This document shows positions 1-7,062 of a stretch of 13,969 bases of DNA, one piece after another. The notes under the pieces are model-generated. The model worked only from the letters and a program-made list of their open reading frames with translations. It was not told where the DNA came from and searched no databases. The DNA lies in assembly GCA_903895055.1 (NCBI GenBank), contig CAITSL010000024.1, positions 1-13,969 on the forward strand, given 5' to 3'. The position numbers and the translations under genes are program-made. Origin of the DNA: an uncultured bacterium (GTDB taxonomy: Bacteria > Patescibacteriota > Minisyncoccia > Phycocordibacterales > UBA9973). Position 1 is the first letter of the stretch, and every line of letters starts with the position of its first letter.

Positions 1-35
1 AAAACTCCAATATAAATAATTCGTTCCGGAAGCAT
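1..35 (-). CDS. 5' end of an unidentified protein, cut by window edge
   Basis: A minus-strand ATG at 35-33 opens a frame reading MLPERIIYIGV up to the edge of the window. It is too short to assign. The start is supported by a consensus extended -10 box (TGTGC then TATAAT, 42-52) that ends exactly six bases before the ATG, the same spacing seen at other genes here, so the transcript would begin at or next to the start codon. It follows dnaJ on the same strand with an 18-base gap. Real gene likely; function unknown. Confidence 0.5.
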   Translation of the reverse strand, partial: MLPERIIYIGV

Positions 36-41
36 GAGTTA

Positions 42-52
42 ATTATAGCACA
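42..52 (-). promoter_or_regulatory. Extended -10 promoter for the gene leaving the window
   Basis: On the minus strand the bases read TGTGC followed by TATAAT (42-47), a perfect TRTGn extended -10. Six bases separate it from the ATG at 35, placing the expected transcription start on the A of the start codon. No good -35 hexamer is visible upstream, which is common for extended -10 promoters. It lies just past the dnaJ stop codon. Confidence 0.6.
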
Positions 53-53
53 G

Positions 54-923
54 TTATATTCCCTCTTTTTTAAGTTCCTCAAGTAGCTCTTTAGCTCTTT
101 TGGAGATTTTACTTGGAATTTTTACATTTATCTTTATCAGAAGATCACCGGATTTCCCATTTTTGATTGCCTCTCCGGCTCCAACCATTTTCATCATTTC
201 TCCATTATGAATTCCGGATGGCACCGCAATACTTATTTCTTCCGCGCGATGAAGCACCCCCAACCCTTTGCAATTTCCACAAAATTCTTTAGGTACTTCG
301 CCTGTACCCGTACAGTAATCACAGATTTTTGTGCTTGAAATGTTACCGAGGATTGTTCTTCGAACTTCGCGAATATGACCTTGCCCGTTGCAAGTTTTAC
401 ATTTCTGCATTGTTGTCCCTGGTTTTGCCCCAGTTCCACTACAAACATTACATTTCGATGTTTTCGTAATTGAAATTTTTTTTGTAATTCCCAAAATAGA
501 ATCTATAAAAGAGATCTGGATTTCTGTGGAAATATCACGCCCTCGTCTATTTTGGTTTTGTGCCCCGCCCATACCACCAGTAAAAAAATCACTGAAAATG
601 TCATTCAAATTCCCGAAATCGAAATCTGCATTCCCGCCATTTTGAAAACCAGAAAAATCGAAACCGCCGAATCCGCCTTGCTGATAACCTCCAGCATTCC
701 CGCCTTGAAAATTCTCAAAACTTGATCCAAATTGGTCATATTTGGAACGTTTAGCATCATCAGAAAGAACTTGGTAAGCTTCATTGGCTTCTTTGAATTT
801 CGCTTCATTCCCGCCTTTTTTATCCGGGTGATATTTTTGCGCCAATTTATAAAAAGCCTTCTTGATTTCATCTTTGGAGGCTCCTTTGTTTACTCCCAAA
901 ATATTGTAATAATCTTTACTCAT
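54..923 (-). CDS. dnaJ: DnaJ (Hsp40) co-chaperone, shortened form lacking C-terminal domain II
   Basis: DnaJ delivers unfolded clients to DnaK and stimulates its ATPase in the cytoplasm. The J domain (about residues 4-66) carries HPD at 32-34. A Gly/Phe-rich region spans about 67-125. All four CxxCxGxG zinc-finger repeats are present (Cys 158/161, 175/178, 201/204, 215/218), so two zinc sites should form. The protein is 289 residues, against roughly 370-380 in typical type I DnaJ. After the zinc module the text goes from IAVPSGIHNGE almost directly to the end-of-protein pattern GDLLIKINVKIP..AKELLEEL, so C-terminal domain II appears to be deleted cleanly without a frameshift. It starts seven bases after the stop of the ATPase gene upstream, which implies cotranscription. 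A weak -10 (TATAAA, 930-935) sits six bases before the ATG. Family is certain; the effect of the missing domain is inferred. Confidence 0.95.
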   Translation of the reverse strand: MSKDYYNILGVNKGASKDEIKKAFYKLAQKYHPDKKGGNEAKFKEANEAYQVLSDDAKRSKYDQFGSSFENFQGGNAGGYQQGGFGGFDFSGFQNGGNADFDFGNLNDIFSDFFTGGMGGAQNQNRRGRDISTEIQISFIDSILGITKKISITKTSKCNVCSGTGAKPGTTMQKCKTCNGQGHIREVRRTILGNISSTKICDYCTGTGEVPKEFCGNCKGLGVLHRAEEISIAVPSGIHNGEMMKMVGAGEAIKNGKSGDLLIKINVKIPSKISKRAKELLEELKKEGI

Positions 924-929
924 AATTTA

Positions 930-938
930 TTTATATCA
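930..938 (-). promoter_or_regulatory. Possible internal extended -10 for dnaJ
   Basis: TG-A-TATAAA on the minus strand ends six bases before the dnaJ ATG, matching the spacing of the stronger leaderless promoters of this window. It overlaps the TAA stop of the preceding ATPase gene and the region is AT-rich, so chance is quite possible. The last base of the hexamer is not the conserved T. Confidence 0.25.
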
Positions 939-2502
939 TAGGTTCCGCTTCTCCTGATCCATTTTTCTTTTTTCCCTTAACACCTTCGACTGTTGGAATT
1001 TCTTCTTCATTTTCTTCCCTAAACGCTTCTTCGGAAGCGTCGGGCGATCCTACAAGGTCTTCTTTAGCCTCTTTCCCTGCTTCTTTGGCTTTTCTTTTTG
1101 CCCTACCTTCAATAATTGCTTTTTCTTCGGCGCTTCGGATAATAGTCGCTTCTTCTTCGGCAATCAATTTGGCTGCATCGCCTTTTGGTATTGAATACTT
1201 CTTACGTGAAGCCTCGATGATTTCTTTTCTAAGAGATTTATGAGTCGGAGGCAAAACTTTCAAAGTTTCGGCTGAAAATGGATCATAAGATTCTCCGTCA
1301 ATCGTCATTTTGACGTAAATTTCACCCACCGCCAGATTGATCATGTCTTTAATATCAAAGACTGGAGCAAATTCAGGTTTCATTTTAACTGCATCCTCAC
1401 CCCCAATACGAAAAGTAATAACAGATCCGCAGTTTCCAAGGACTGCCTGGTGGACACGCTGGATAATCTGACCAACGTATTGATGCGCCACAGTCAAATT
1501 TAGAGCATATTTTCTGGCTTCCGATAAAATATTTTCAAAAGTTTGAGTAACTACATTTTGGAACTCGTCTACATATAAATAAAAATCTTTGCGATCTTCT
1601 TCTTTGATACTGGCGCGTTCCATTCCGGCCTGTTTTATTTTAGTCAAAAAGATAGAACCAAGAAAACTGGAATTCTCCTCCCCAAGACGGCCCTTCGAAA
1701 GATTGATCAGAATGATTTTTTCATCATTCATCAATTTGCCGATATCTATTTTATTTTGTTTCTGTCCGAAAATATTTCGGAGCAGTGGGTCAGACAAAAA
1801 TTGCCCCAGTTTATTCACCAACGGAATAATGGCATCGGTATCGAATTTTTCCGACCAGTCGGCAAATTCTATTGCGAAGAATCTTTTGACCATATCATCG
1901 GTAATATATTCCACAACTTTCTGGCGGTAATTTCTATCGGTCAGCATCGAGATCATTCCACGCATGGTCGCATGGGGATAATCAAGCAATGCCAGACAAG
2001 TGAAACGAAAAACGTGTTCAAGTCTCGGCGTCCAATTGGCTCCGAATTGCTTTTGAAAAACTTCAATCAACCCTTGAGTCAATTGAAATTTAAACAGCGG
2101 ATCGACATTGGAAAGTGGATTGAATGATGCCGGGAAATCAACATCCGTCGGGTCAATAATACAGACATCTTCAAGACGTTCTTGAGGAATATAGTCTAAG
2201 ATCGCATCCACCACATCTCCGTGTGGATCGATCAAACACAATCCGTGATTGTAGGTAATGTCCTGACGAATAAAAAGTTCCAGTAATTTGGTTTTGCCCA
2301 CACCGGATTTTCCGATAATGTATAAATGTCTTCTGCGATCTACCCGCTTGATGCCAAAAATAAATTTCTTTTCTTCAAGAGATGCAACATAGTTTGTCCG
2401 CCCAAAAAAAGAAGCCTCTTCGGGTTTCACCTTGCCAAAAACCGGCAATTCCGGCGGAGGCGGAGCGTATTTGATTATTTGAACTCTATTCGGCTTGGGC
2501 AT
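931..2502 (-). CDS. VirD4/TraG-like P-loop ATPase (paralogue A)
   Basis: This is a 523-residue ATPase of the HerA/FtsK superfamily in the VirD4/TraG (type IV coupling protein-like) group, motors that move DNA or DNA-protein complexes. Walker A GKSGVGKT is at 64-71, the strand LCLIDPHGD at 88-96, Walker B FYLYVDEF at 307-314 with the acidic pair at 312-313, and a conserved block SEARKYALNLTVAHQY at 327-342. No N-terminal membrane segments are visible, unlike classical VirD4, so the protein should be soluble or peripheral. The tail after about residue 440 is highly charged (Glu/Lys/Ala) and probably coiled or disordered. It is a tandem paralogue of the next gene upstream (41-base gap) and is followed by dnaJ seven bases on. 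No pilus or VirB gene is present here. The substrate is unknown; a role in DNA transfer or uptake is inference. Confidence 0.85.
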   Translation of the reverse strand: MPKPNRVQIIKYAPPPPELPVFGKVKPEEASFFGRTNYVASLEEKKFIFGIKRVDRRRHLYIIGKSGVGKTKLLELFIRQDITYNHGLCLIDPHGDVVDAILDYIPQERLEDVCIIDPTDVDFPASFNPLSNVDPLFKFQLTQGLIEVFQKQFGANWTPRLEHVFRFTCLALLDYPHATMRGMISMLTDRNYRQKVVEYITDDMVKRFFAIEFADWSEKFDTDAIIPLVNKLGQFLSDPLLRNIFGQKQNKIDIGKLMNDEKIILINLSKGRLGEENSSFLGSIFLTKIKQAGMERASIKEEDRKDFYLYVDEFQNVVTQTFENILSEARKYALNLTVAHQYVGQIIQRVHQAVLGNCGSVITFRIGGEDAVKMKPEFAPVFDIKDMINLAVGEIYVKMTIDGESYDPFSAETLKVLPPTHKSLRKEIIEASRKKYSIPKGDAAKLIAEEEATIIRSAEEKAIIEGRAKRKAKEAGKEAKEDLVGSPDASEEAFREENEEEIPTVEGVKGKKKNGSGEAEPMI

Positions 2503-2543
2503 AATGTTTTATTTATCTAAAAATAATCTCTACAATTAATTTT

Positions 2544-4586
2544 TTATTCCAAAATTTTTCTCAGAACGTCTTCCGGCACTTCTTTGATTTCAGCCTTATT
2601 TTGTAAGGGTTTTTCTTCTTTTTTGACTTCTGGCACTGATTCAGGAATTGGTTCCGGGAGGGGGTCTGTCTTTTTTTGAATTAAATTTTTTAATTTATTC
2701 ATTTCTTCAATATTGGCAGATCTATCTTTTAAGGAAGAAGTCTGAGTCGGTTCAACTTTTTTTAATTCACTTAGGGAAATAGGCGGAGGGGTCGGTTTTT
2801 CCAGCACCTTATTTTCATTTAAAGTTTTATTTAAAATTTCTTTCAAGGCTAAATTCTCTCTCAAAGGTGGATGGGTAGGCCTTGGCTTTTGAAATTGATT
2901 TCTGATAGGATAAGGATTTTTATTAAAAACTTTTTTAATGGCAGAAAAAATACCGGGAGTGGTTTTAGGCGGAGAGTCATGCGATTGAGACAGGACAGAT
3001 CTTTTTTCTTCAAATGATTCTTTTGTGATATTACCCTTTTGTTCAAACTCAATGCCCAGGTCGGACAGTGGCTTGAAAAACTTGGAATCATCATATCTTA
3101 TTTGATTAATTGCCCCTTTAACTGGTTTTAATTCCCCCGATTTTAATTTCGCGACGCAATCCTTACAATAAACCGGCCGGCCAGGTTCCGGCTTGAAAGG
3201 GACTGTTGTTTCTTTCTTGCAAATGGAACAAACTGCCGGGAATCTTTCCACTCCGCCCGTATCAGCATCATTCCCCAAAGACATACCGCTCCAATTATTT
3301 ATTTCTCTTTCAACTACTTCTTTCGATTTGCAATAAAGAGCCCGAGAAGATTTAATAACTTCTTCTTCCACTTTCTTGTCGCCTTTCGCCATCGGAGGCA
3401 AAGTCTTGGCGGAAAAAGGTCTGGAAGTTATGCCATCGATCATCAGTTTCATATATACTTTGTAGTTCGGAAGGTTCACGATATCTTGCGGAGTAAATTC
3501 CGGATCAAATTCTTTTTCTAAAAATTCTGCATCGTCCGCGCCCACTCGAAAAACGATCATCGTACCAACGTTCCCGAAAATAGCATCCCGCACCGCAGAA
3601 CTCTTGTCTGAAATAAGTTGAGCGGTGTATTGGTGAGCCACTGTAAGGTTTAATCGATATTTTCTGGCTTCCGATAAAATACCGGCAAAAGCATCGGTTA
3701 CGAAATTTTGAAATTCGTCGACATAAAGATAAAAATCTTTGCGTTCATCTTCAGGAATACGCACACGTTCCATGGCCGCCAGCTGAATCTTGGTAATGAT
3801 CATCCCTCCAAGGAGCGAAGAATTGTCTTCACCGATGCGTCCTTTGGAAACATTTACCAGAAATATTTTTCCTTCATTCATGATGTCAAAAATATTTATC
3901 GTACTTTTAGATTGACCGACTACATTTCGGATGATGGAAGTGGAAAGAAATTGCCCCACTTTGTTTTGAATCGGAGCGATAGCTTCATTACGAAATTTGT
4001 CCTGCCATTCTTCATATTCATGCACCCAAAACGCTTTGATCACCGGATCTTTTAAGTTTGAAATTATTTTTTGGCGGTAATCTTTGTCCACCAGCATTCG
4101 AGGAATCCCAAGCATAGTTGTCCCCGGAGTATCAAGCAACGCCAAGATCGCATTATTTAAAATATATTCCATTCGAGCGCTCCAAGCATTCGCCCAAATT
4201 TTAGTAAAAATCCCCATCAGACCCGAAGCCACCAAATGTTTATATTTTTCATCAATCAGTTCTAAAACATTAAAACCAATGTGGTGTTCTGCGTCGGCAG
4301 GGTTAAAATAAACCACATCTTTCATCCGGTGAGGCGGAATGGCTGAAAGCACGCTCTCCACCAATTCGCCATGCGGGTCAACCACGCAAACGCCGTCGCC
4401 ATTTTGAATATTTTGAAGAACCATATTAAATAAGAGCACAGATTTACCGGTGCCTGATTTTCCGAGCAAATATACATGCTGACGTCGGTCTTTGCGTTTA
4501 ATGCCAAAAAGCTGATTTTTGTCGCGATAACTGGTAAGCCCGATATAGGTCAAATCTTTATTTAAAGGCAGTTTGGGGATTTCCAT
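2544..4586 (-). CDS. VirD4/TraG-like P-loop ATPase with zinc ribbon and long tail (paralogue B)
   Basis: This 680-residue relative of the adjacent ATPase has the same core: Walker A GKSGTGKS at 42-49, VDPHGE near 69-74, Walker B FYLYVDEF at 285-292, and SEARKYRLNLTVAHQY at 305-320. It adds a zinc-ribbon-like knuckle with CxxC at 453/456 and 474/477 around VPFKPEPGRPVY, then about 200 residues rich in Pro, Lys and Glu that look disordered. This tail holds two short helical patches, ALKEILNKTLNE and the extreme C-terminus EVPEDVLRKILE. An in-frame ATG 60 bases upstream would add 20 residues, but it lies upstream of the predicted -35 box (4617-4622), so the ATG at 4586 is chosen; homology also begins near it. 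First gene of the predicted ATPase-ATPase-dnaJ unit. No transmembrane segments seen. The ATPase family is secure, the cellular role is not. Confidence 0.85.
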   Translation of the reverse strand: MEIPKLPLNKDLTYIGLTSYRDKNQLFGIKRKDRRQHVYLLGKSGTGKSVLLFNMVLQNIQNGDGVCVVDPHGELVESVLSAIPPHRMKDVVYFNPADAEHHIGFNVLELIDEKYKHLVASGLMGIFTKIWANAWSARMEYILNNAILALLDTPGTTMLGIPRMLVDKDYRQKIISNLKDPVIKAFWVHEYEEWQDKFRNEAIAPIQNKVGQFLSTSIIRNVVGQSKSTINIFDIMNEGKIFLVNVSKGRIGEDNSSLLGGMIITKIQLAAMERVRIPEDERKDFYLYVDEFQNFVTDAFAGILSEARKYRLNLTVAHQYTAQLISDKSSAVRDAIFGNVGTMIVFRVGADDAEFLEKEFDPEFTPQDIVNLPNYKVYMKLMIDGITSRPFSAKTLPPMAKGDKKVEEEVIKSSRALYCKSKEVVEREINNWSGMSLGNDADTGGVERFPAVCSICKKETTVPFKPEPGRPVYCKDCVAKLKSGELKPVKGAINQIRYDDSKFFKPLSDLGIEFEQKGNITKESFEEKRSVLSQSHDSPPKTTPGIFSAIKKVFNKNPYPIRNQFQKPRPTHPPLRENLALKEILNKTLNENKVLEKPTPPPISLSELKKVEPTQTSSLKDRSANIEEMNKLKNLIQKKTDPLPEPIPESVPEVKKEEKPLQNKAEIKEVPEDVLRKILE

Positions 4587-4592
4587 AGGGAT

Positions 4593-4622
4593 ATTATAAC
4601 ACCTGATAACCATTTTTGGCAA
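4593..4622 (-). promoter_or_regulatory. Promoter of the ATPase-ATPase-dnaJ unit, leaderless geometry
   Basis: The minus strand has TTGCCA (4617-4622), an 18-base spacer ending in TGT, and TATAAT (4593-4598): a -35 plus an extended -10. Six bases separate TATAAT from the ATG at 4586, so RNA is expected to begin on the start codon. It lies directly after the dnaK terminator, so the downstream genes are probably independent of dnaK. Confidence 0.75.
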
Positions 4623-4644
4623 AGAAAAATGTACATTGCATAAC

Positions 4645-4675
4645 AAAAACGACTAGGTCTTGCCTAGTCGTTTTT
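4645..4675 (-). terminator. Intrinsic terminator of dnaK
   Basis: The arms CGACTAGG (4650-4657) and CCTAGTCG (4663-4670) form a perfect 8-bp stem around a five-base loop, flanked by A5 and T6 runs that extend the stem. Read on the minus strand the stem is followed by TTTTTG, a standard rho-independent terminator 15 to 40 bases after the dnaK stop. The symmetrical A/T flanks would also allow function on the plus strand. Confidence 0.85.
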
Positions 4676-4689
4676 TGAAAAGAAATAGA

Positions 4690-6585
4690 TTATGCTTTCG
4701 GTGCCTCTCCTTCCGGATTTTCTTTTATTTCAGGGCCTTGCTCTTCGGGAGCTTTAGCGGTTTCCGGCTCACCAGAGGCGGGTGAACTTTTTGCCATCGC
4801 TTCGCCGATTTTGGACATCTCCACGGAAAGCTCTTCGGTAGCTTTTTTGATAGCTTCTTCGTCCAAGCCGTCTTTCACGGCGCGGAGAGCGGAGATTTTA
4901 TCATTCACGCTTTTCTTAAGATCTTCCGGAATTTTCGCCTCATTTTCTTTCACCGCTTTTTCAGCCGTGTAAATAATCATCTCCGCAGTATTTTTAATTT
5001 CTACCAATTCCTTTTTCTTTTTGTCTTCTTCAGCGTGCAGTTCAGCGTCAGCTTGCATTTTTTTAATGTCTTCCTCTTTCAATCCGGAACTTGCTTCAAT
5101 CTTAATTGACTGCACTTTGCCCGAAGCTTTGTCTTGCGCCTTCACATTTAAAATTCCATTGGCATCAATATCAAAGGTTACTTCGATTTGAGGCATGCCT
5201 CGATGGGCTGGCGGAATTCCATCCAAAATAAATCTACCGAGTGATTTGTTGTCACTCGCCATTGGGCGCTCTCCTTGCACAATATGAATCTCGACACTGG
5301 TTTGATTATCGGCTGCAGTCGAAAATACTTGTGATTTACTCGCGGGAATCGTAGTATTGCGATCGATTAATTTCGTCGCTACACCTCCCAAGGTTTCAAT
5401 CCCGAGAGAAAGCGGAATCACATCGAGAAGTAGTACATCTCGCACGTCTCCAGCCAATACTCCTGCTTGCACCGCTGCCCCGAGCGCCACCACTTCATCC
5501 GGGTTGATAGACATATTCGGAGTTTTGCCGAAAAGGTTTTTGACTGCTTCCACCATCGCCGGCATGCGGGTTTGCCCTCCAACCATAATAATCTCATCTA
5601 TTTCCGACATTTTAAACGGTGAGGCTTCCAAGGCTCTTTTGGTTATTTCGATCGAGCGATCAATATATTCTTTCGCCAATGATTCCAAAGTGGCTCGAGA
5701 CATTTTCATGAGTAAATGTTTCGGTCCTGTCGCATCGGAAGTAATAAACGGAATATTTATTTCAGTTTCCATGGTAGTAGAAAGTTCGTGCTTGGCTTTT
5801 TCGGCTGCTTCTTTTAATCTCTGGTGCGCAAGCGGATCTTTTCTGATATCAATGCCTGATTCTTTTTTATATTCTTCGGCTATCCAAGCAACCACTTTTC
5901 TATCGATATCACCTCCACCCATGTGTGAGTCGCCATCGGTCGATTTAACTTCAATGACATCATCGCCGATTTCCAAAACTGAAACATCGAATGTTCCTCC
6001 ACCAAAATCGTAAACCACTATCTTTTCATTTTTCTTTTTGTTGAATCCGTAAGCGAGCGCTGCCGCAGTCGGCTCATTGATGATACGTTTCACATCGAGT
6101 CCTGCAATCGCTCCAGCGTCTTTGGTAGCTTTTCGTTGCGCATCGTTAAAATAAGCCGGCACAGTGATCACCGCTTCGGTTATTTTTTCTCCCAACTTGG
6201 CTTCCACGTCCGCTTTAATTTTCTGCAAGATCATCGCGGAAATTTCTTCCGGTCGGTAAAATTTATCCGACATTTTTACTTTCACTCCATCATTTTCTCC
6301 CACTTCAATCTTAAACGGAGCAGAAGTTTTATCTTTTTGTACACCCGGATCATCAAACCGATGCCCCATATAACGTTTGATCTCGGAAATAGTATTTTCC
6401 GGATTGGTCACTGCTTGGCGCTTGGCCAGAAGTCCCACAATACGATCACCATTTTTGGCAGTCGCGACAACAGAAGGAGTCGTGCGATTCCCTTCGACGT
6501 TTTCAATAATTTTTGGCACCCCTCCTTCAATGATTGCGACCGCCGAATTTGTGGTACCCAAGTCTATTCCTATAATTTTACTCAT
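4690..6585 (-). CDS. dnaK: DnaK (Hsp70) chaperone
   Basis: This is the ATP-dependent cytoplasmic folding chaperone, working with DnaJ and the exchange factor GrpE, both encoded nearby. The full length of 631 residues is normal. The nucleotide-binding domain shows IDLGTTNS (7-14), VYDFGGGTFDVS (191-202) and IIMVGGQTRMP (332-342). The interdomain linker and start of the substrate domain are LLLDVIPLSLGIETLGG (385-401), with Ile where many DnaKs have Thr. A helical lid follows, then a Pro/Glu-rich tail ending GEAPKA instead of an acidic EEV-type end. The start ATG is preceded by AAAAATT with no Shine-Dalgarno. The upstream 92-codon gene ends 77 bases away with no convincing promoter between, so dnaK may be transcribed from the divergent promoter at 6972-7000. 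dnaK is closed by a strong terminator and is separated from dnaJ by two ATPase genes. Identification is certain. Confidence 0.98.
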   Translation of the reverse strand: MSKIIGIDLGTTNSAVAIIEGGVPKIIENVEGNRTTPSVVATAKNGDRIVGLLAKRQAVTNPENTISEIKRYMGHRFDDPGVQKDKTSAPFKIEVGENDGVKVKMSDKFYRPEEISAMILQKIKADVEAKLGEKITEAVITVPAYFNDAQRKATKDAGAIAGLDVKRIINEPTAAALAYGFNKKKNEKIVVYDFGGGTFDVSVLEIGDDVIEVKSTDGDSHMGGGDIDRKVVAWIAEEYKKESGIDIRKDPLAHQRLKEAAEKAKHELSTTMETEINIPFITSDATGPKHLLMKMSRATLESLAKEYIDRSIEITKRALEASPFKMSEIDEIIMVGGQTRMPAMVEAVKNLFGKTPNMSINPDEVVALGAAVQAGVLAGDVRDVLLLDVIPLSLGIETLGGVATKLIDRNTTIPASKSQVFSTAADNQTSVEIHIVQGERPMASDNKSLGRFILDGIPPAHRGMPQIEVTFDIDANGILNVKAQDKASGKVQSIKIEASSGLKEEDIKKMQADAELHAEEDKKKKELVEIKNTAEMIIYTAEKAVKENEAKIPEDLKKSVNDKISALRAVKDGLDEEAIKKATEELSVEMSKIGEAMAKSSPASGEPETAKAPEEQGPEIKENPEGEAPKA

Positions 6586-6662
6586 AATTTTTATTCTTTT
6601 AAACTTATAATGTTTTATTTTATTTAATATCCCGACTTCGACTTTCGGGGTTAATAATTAAT

Positions 6663-6941
6663 TTACTTTTTTTCTGCACCTCCCAAATCGGACATTTGGA
6701 TTGGGCTTGGTATTTCCGGTATGGTCATATCTATCGTTCCAAATTGTTTCTCATAATTTTCAATATGCCTGGTCAAGAAAATTGCGATGTCTTTCATGGT
6801 TCTCGGCGTGGTAGCAAAAACATCTAAATTATTTCCGGAAGTCAGGGCAAAAAAGAACGACTCCTTATTAAATGCTCCGATTGCTCCGTCGCAAAACTTT
6901 TTTGGTAATTGACTAAAATCTATTTTTTTTGGATCTATCAT
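6663..6941 (-). CDS. Small conserved-looking protein of unknown function (possibly DUF3467-like)
   Basis: A 92-residue soluble protein without signal peptide or membrane segment. The middle reads like an alpha/beta domain (ESFFFALTSGNNLDVFATTP) followed by a helix, ending RHIENYEKQFGTID. The pattern of a strand, 'TPRTMK', a helix and 'YEKQFG.I' resembles DUF3467 proteins, but this is a by-eye resemblance at low confidence. It is supported as a gene by a good promoter (TTGTCA-17-TATAAT, 6972-7000) and a predicted leader of about 24 bases with no Shine-Dalgarno. It is divergent from the PaaX-like gene and upstream of dnaK on the same strand, so it may be cotranscribed with dnaK and controlled through the shared palindrome at 6997-7026. 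No function is claimed. Confidence 0.65.
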   Translation of the reverse strand: MIDPKKIDFSQLPKKFCDGAIGAFNKESFFFALTSGNNLDVFATTPRTMKDIAIFLTRHIENYEKQFGTIDMTIPEIPSPIQMSDLGGAEKK

Positions 6942-6971
6942 ATATTTTTTATATTAATTAATAACTTAGCT

Positions 6972-7000
6972 ATTATATACCTATCTTATATTTTTGACAA
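6972..7000 (-). promoter_or_regulatory. Promoter for the 92-codon gene (and possibly dnaK)
   Basis: Minus strand TTGTCA (6995-7000), a 17-base spacer and TATAAT (6972-6977) give near-consensus sigma-70 boxes. The predicted start is near 6965, leaving a leader of about 24 bases. The -35 box overlaps the left arm of the palindrome at 6997-7006, so binding there would be expected to compete with RNA polymerase. Confidence 0.75.
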
Positions 7001-7026
7001 GTATTTCGCGACCGCAAAATACTTGT
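6997..7026. promoter_or_regulatory. Palindromic operator candidate between divergent promoters
   Basis: ACAAGTATTT (6997-7006) and AAATACTTGT (7017-7026) form a perfect 10-bp inverted repeat with a 10-base centre that itself pairs partly. The left arm overlaps the -35 of the minus-strand promoter and the right arm touches the first base of the plus-strand -35 (7026-7031). A third half-site, CAAGTAT (7056-7062), sits over the predicted transcription start of the PaaX-like gene. This arrangement suits a regulator that controls both directions; the adjacent PaaX-like protein is the obvious candidate by inference. Confidence 0.65.
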
Positions 7027-7053
7027 TGATATTATATTCGCCTGTGATATAAT
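7026..7053 (+). promoter_or_regulatory. Promoter of the PaaX-like gene
   Basis: Plus strand TTGATA (7026-7031), a 16-base spacer ending TGTGA, and TATAAT (7048-7053) make a -35 plus an extended -10. Nine bases separate it from the ATG at 7063, so the transcript would have a leader of only about three bases. Confidence 0.75.
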
Positions 7054-7062
7054 GTCAAGTAT

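Noticed and set aside
1589..2127. Plus-strand open frames opposite the first ATPase gene
   Set aside because: Shadow frames on the opposite strand of a well-supported P-loop ATPase, without start signals or recognisable domains.
4587..4646. Upstream ATG adding 20 residues to the zinc-ribbon ATPase
   Set aside because: The added peptide is not family-like and the region contains the -35 and extended -10 boxes, so the ATG at 4586 is the better start.
5322..5332. Copy of the operator half-site (AAAATACTTGT) inside dnaK
   Set aside because: It is a single half-site within conserved coding sequence and is best explained by codons for Gln-Val-Phe.
5357..6013. Long plus-strand open frame of 218 codons opposite dnaK
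   Set aside because: It is antisense to highly conserved dnaK codons, has no recognisable domain and no promoter. Long antisense frames opposite dnaK are a common codon-bias artefact.
6631..6649. Hairpin CCCGA/TCGGG before dnaK as terminator or RNA thermometer
   Set aside because: The stem is only 5 bp with no T-run on the minus strand, and there is no Shine-Dalgarno to mask, so neither role is supported.
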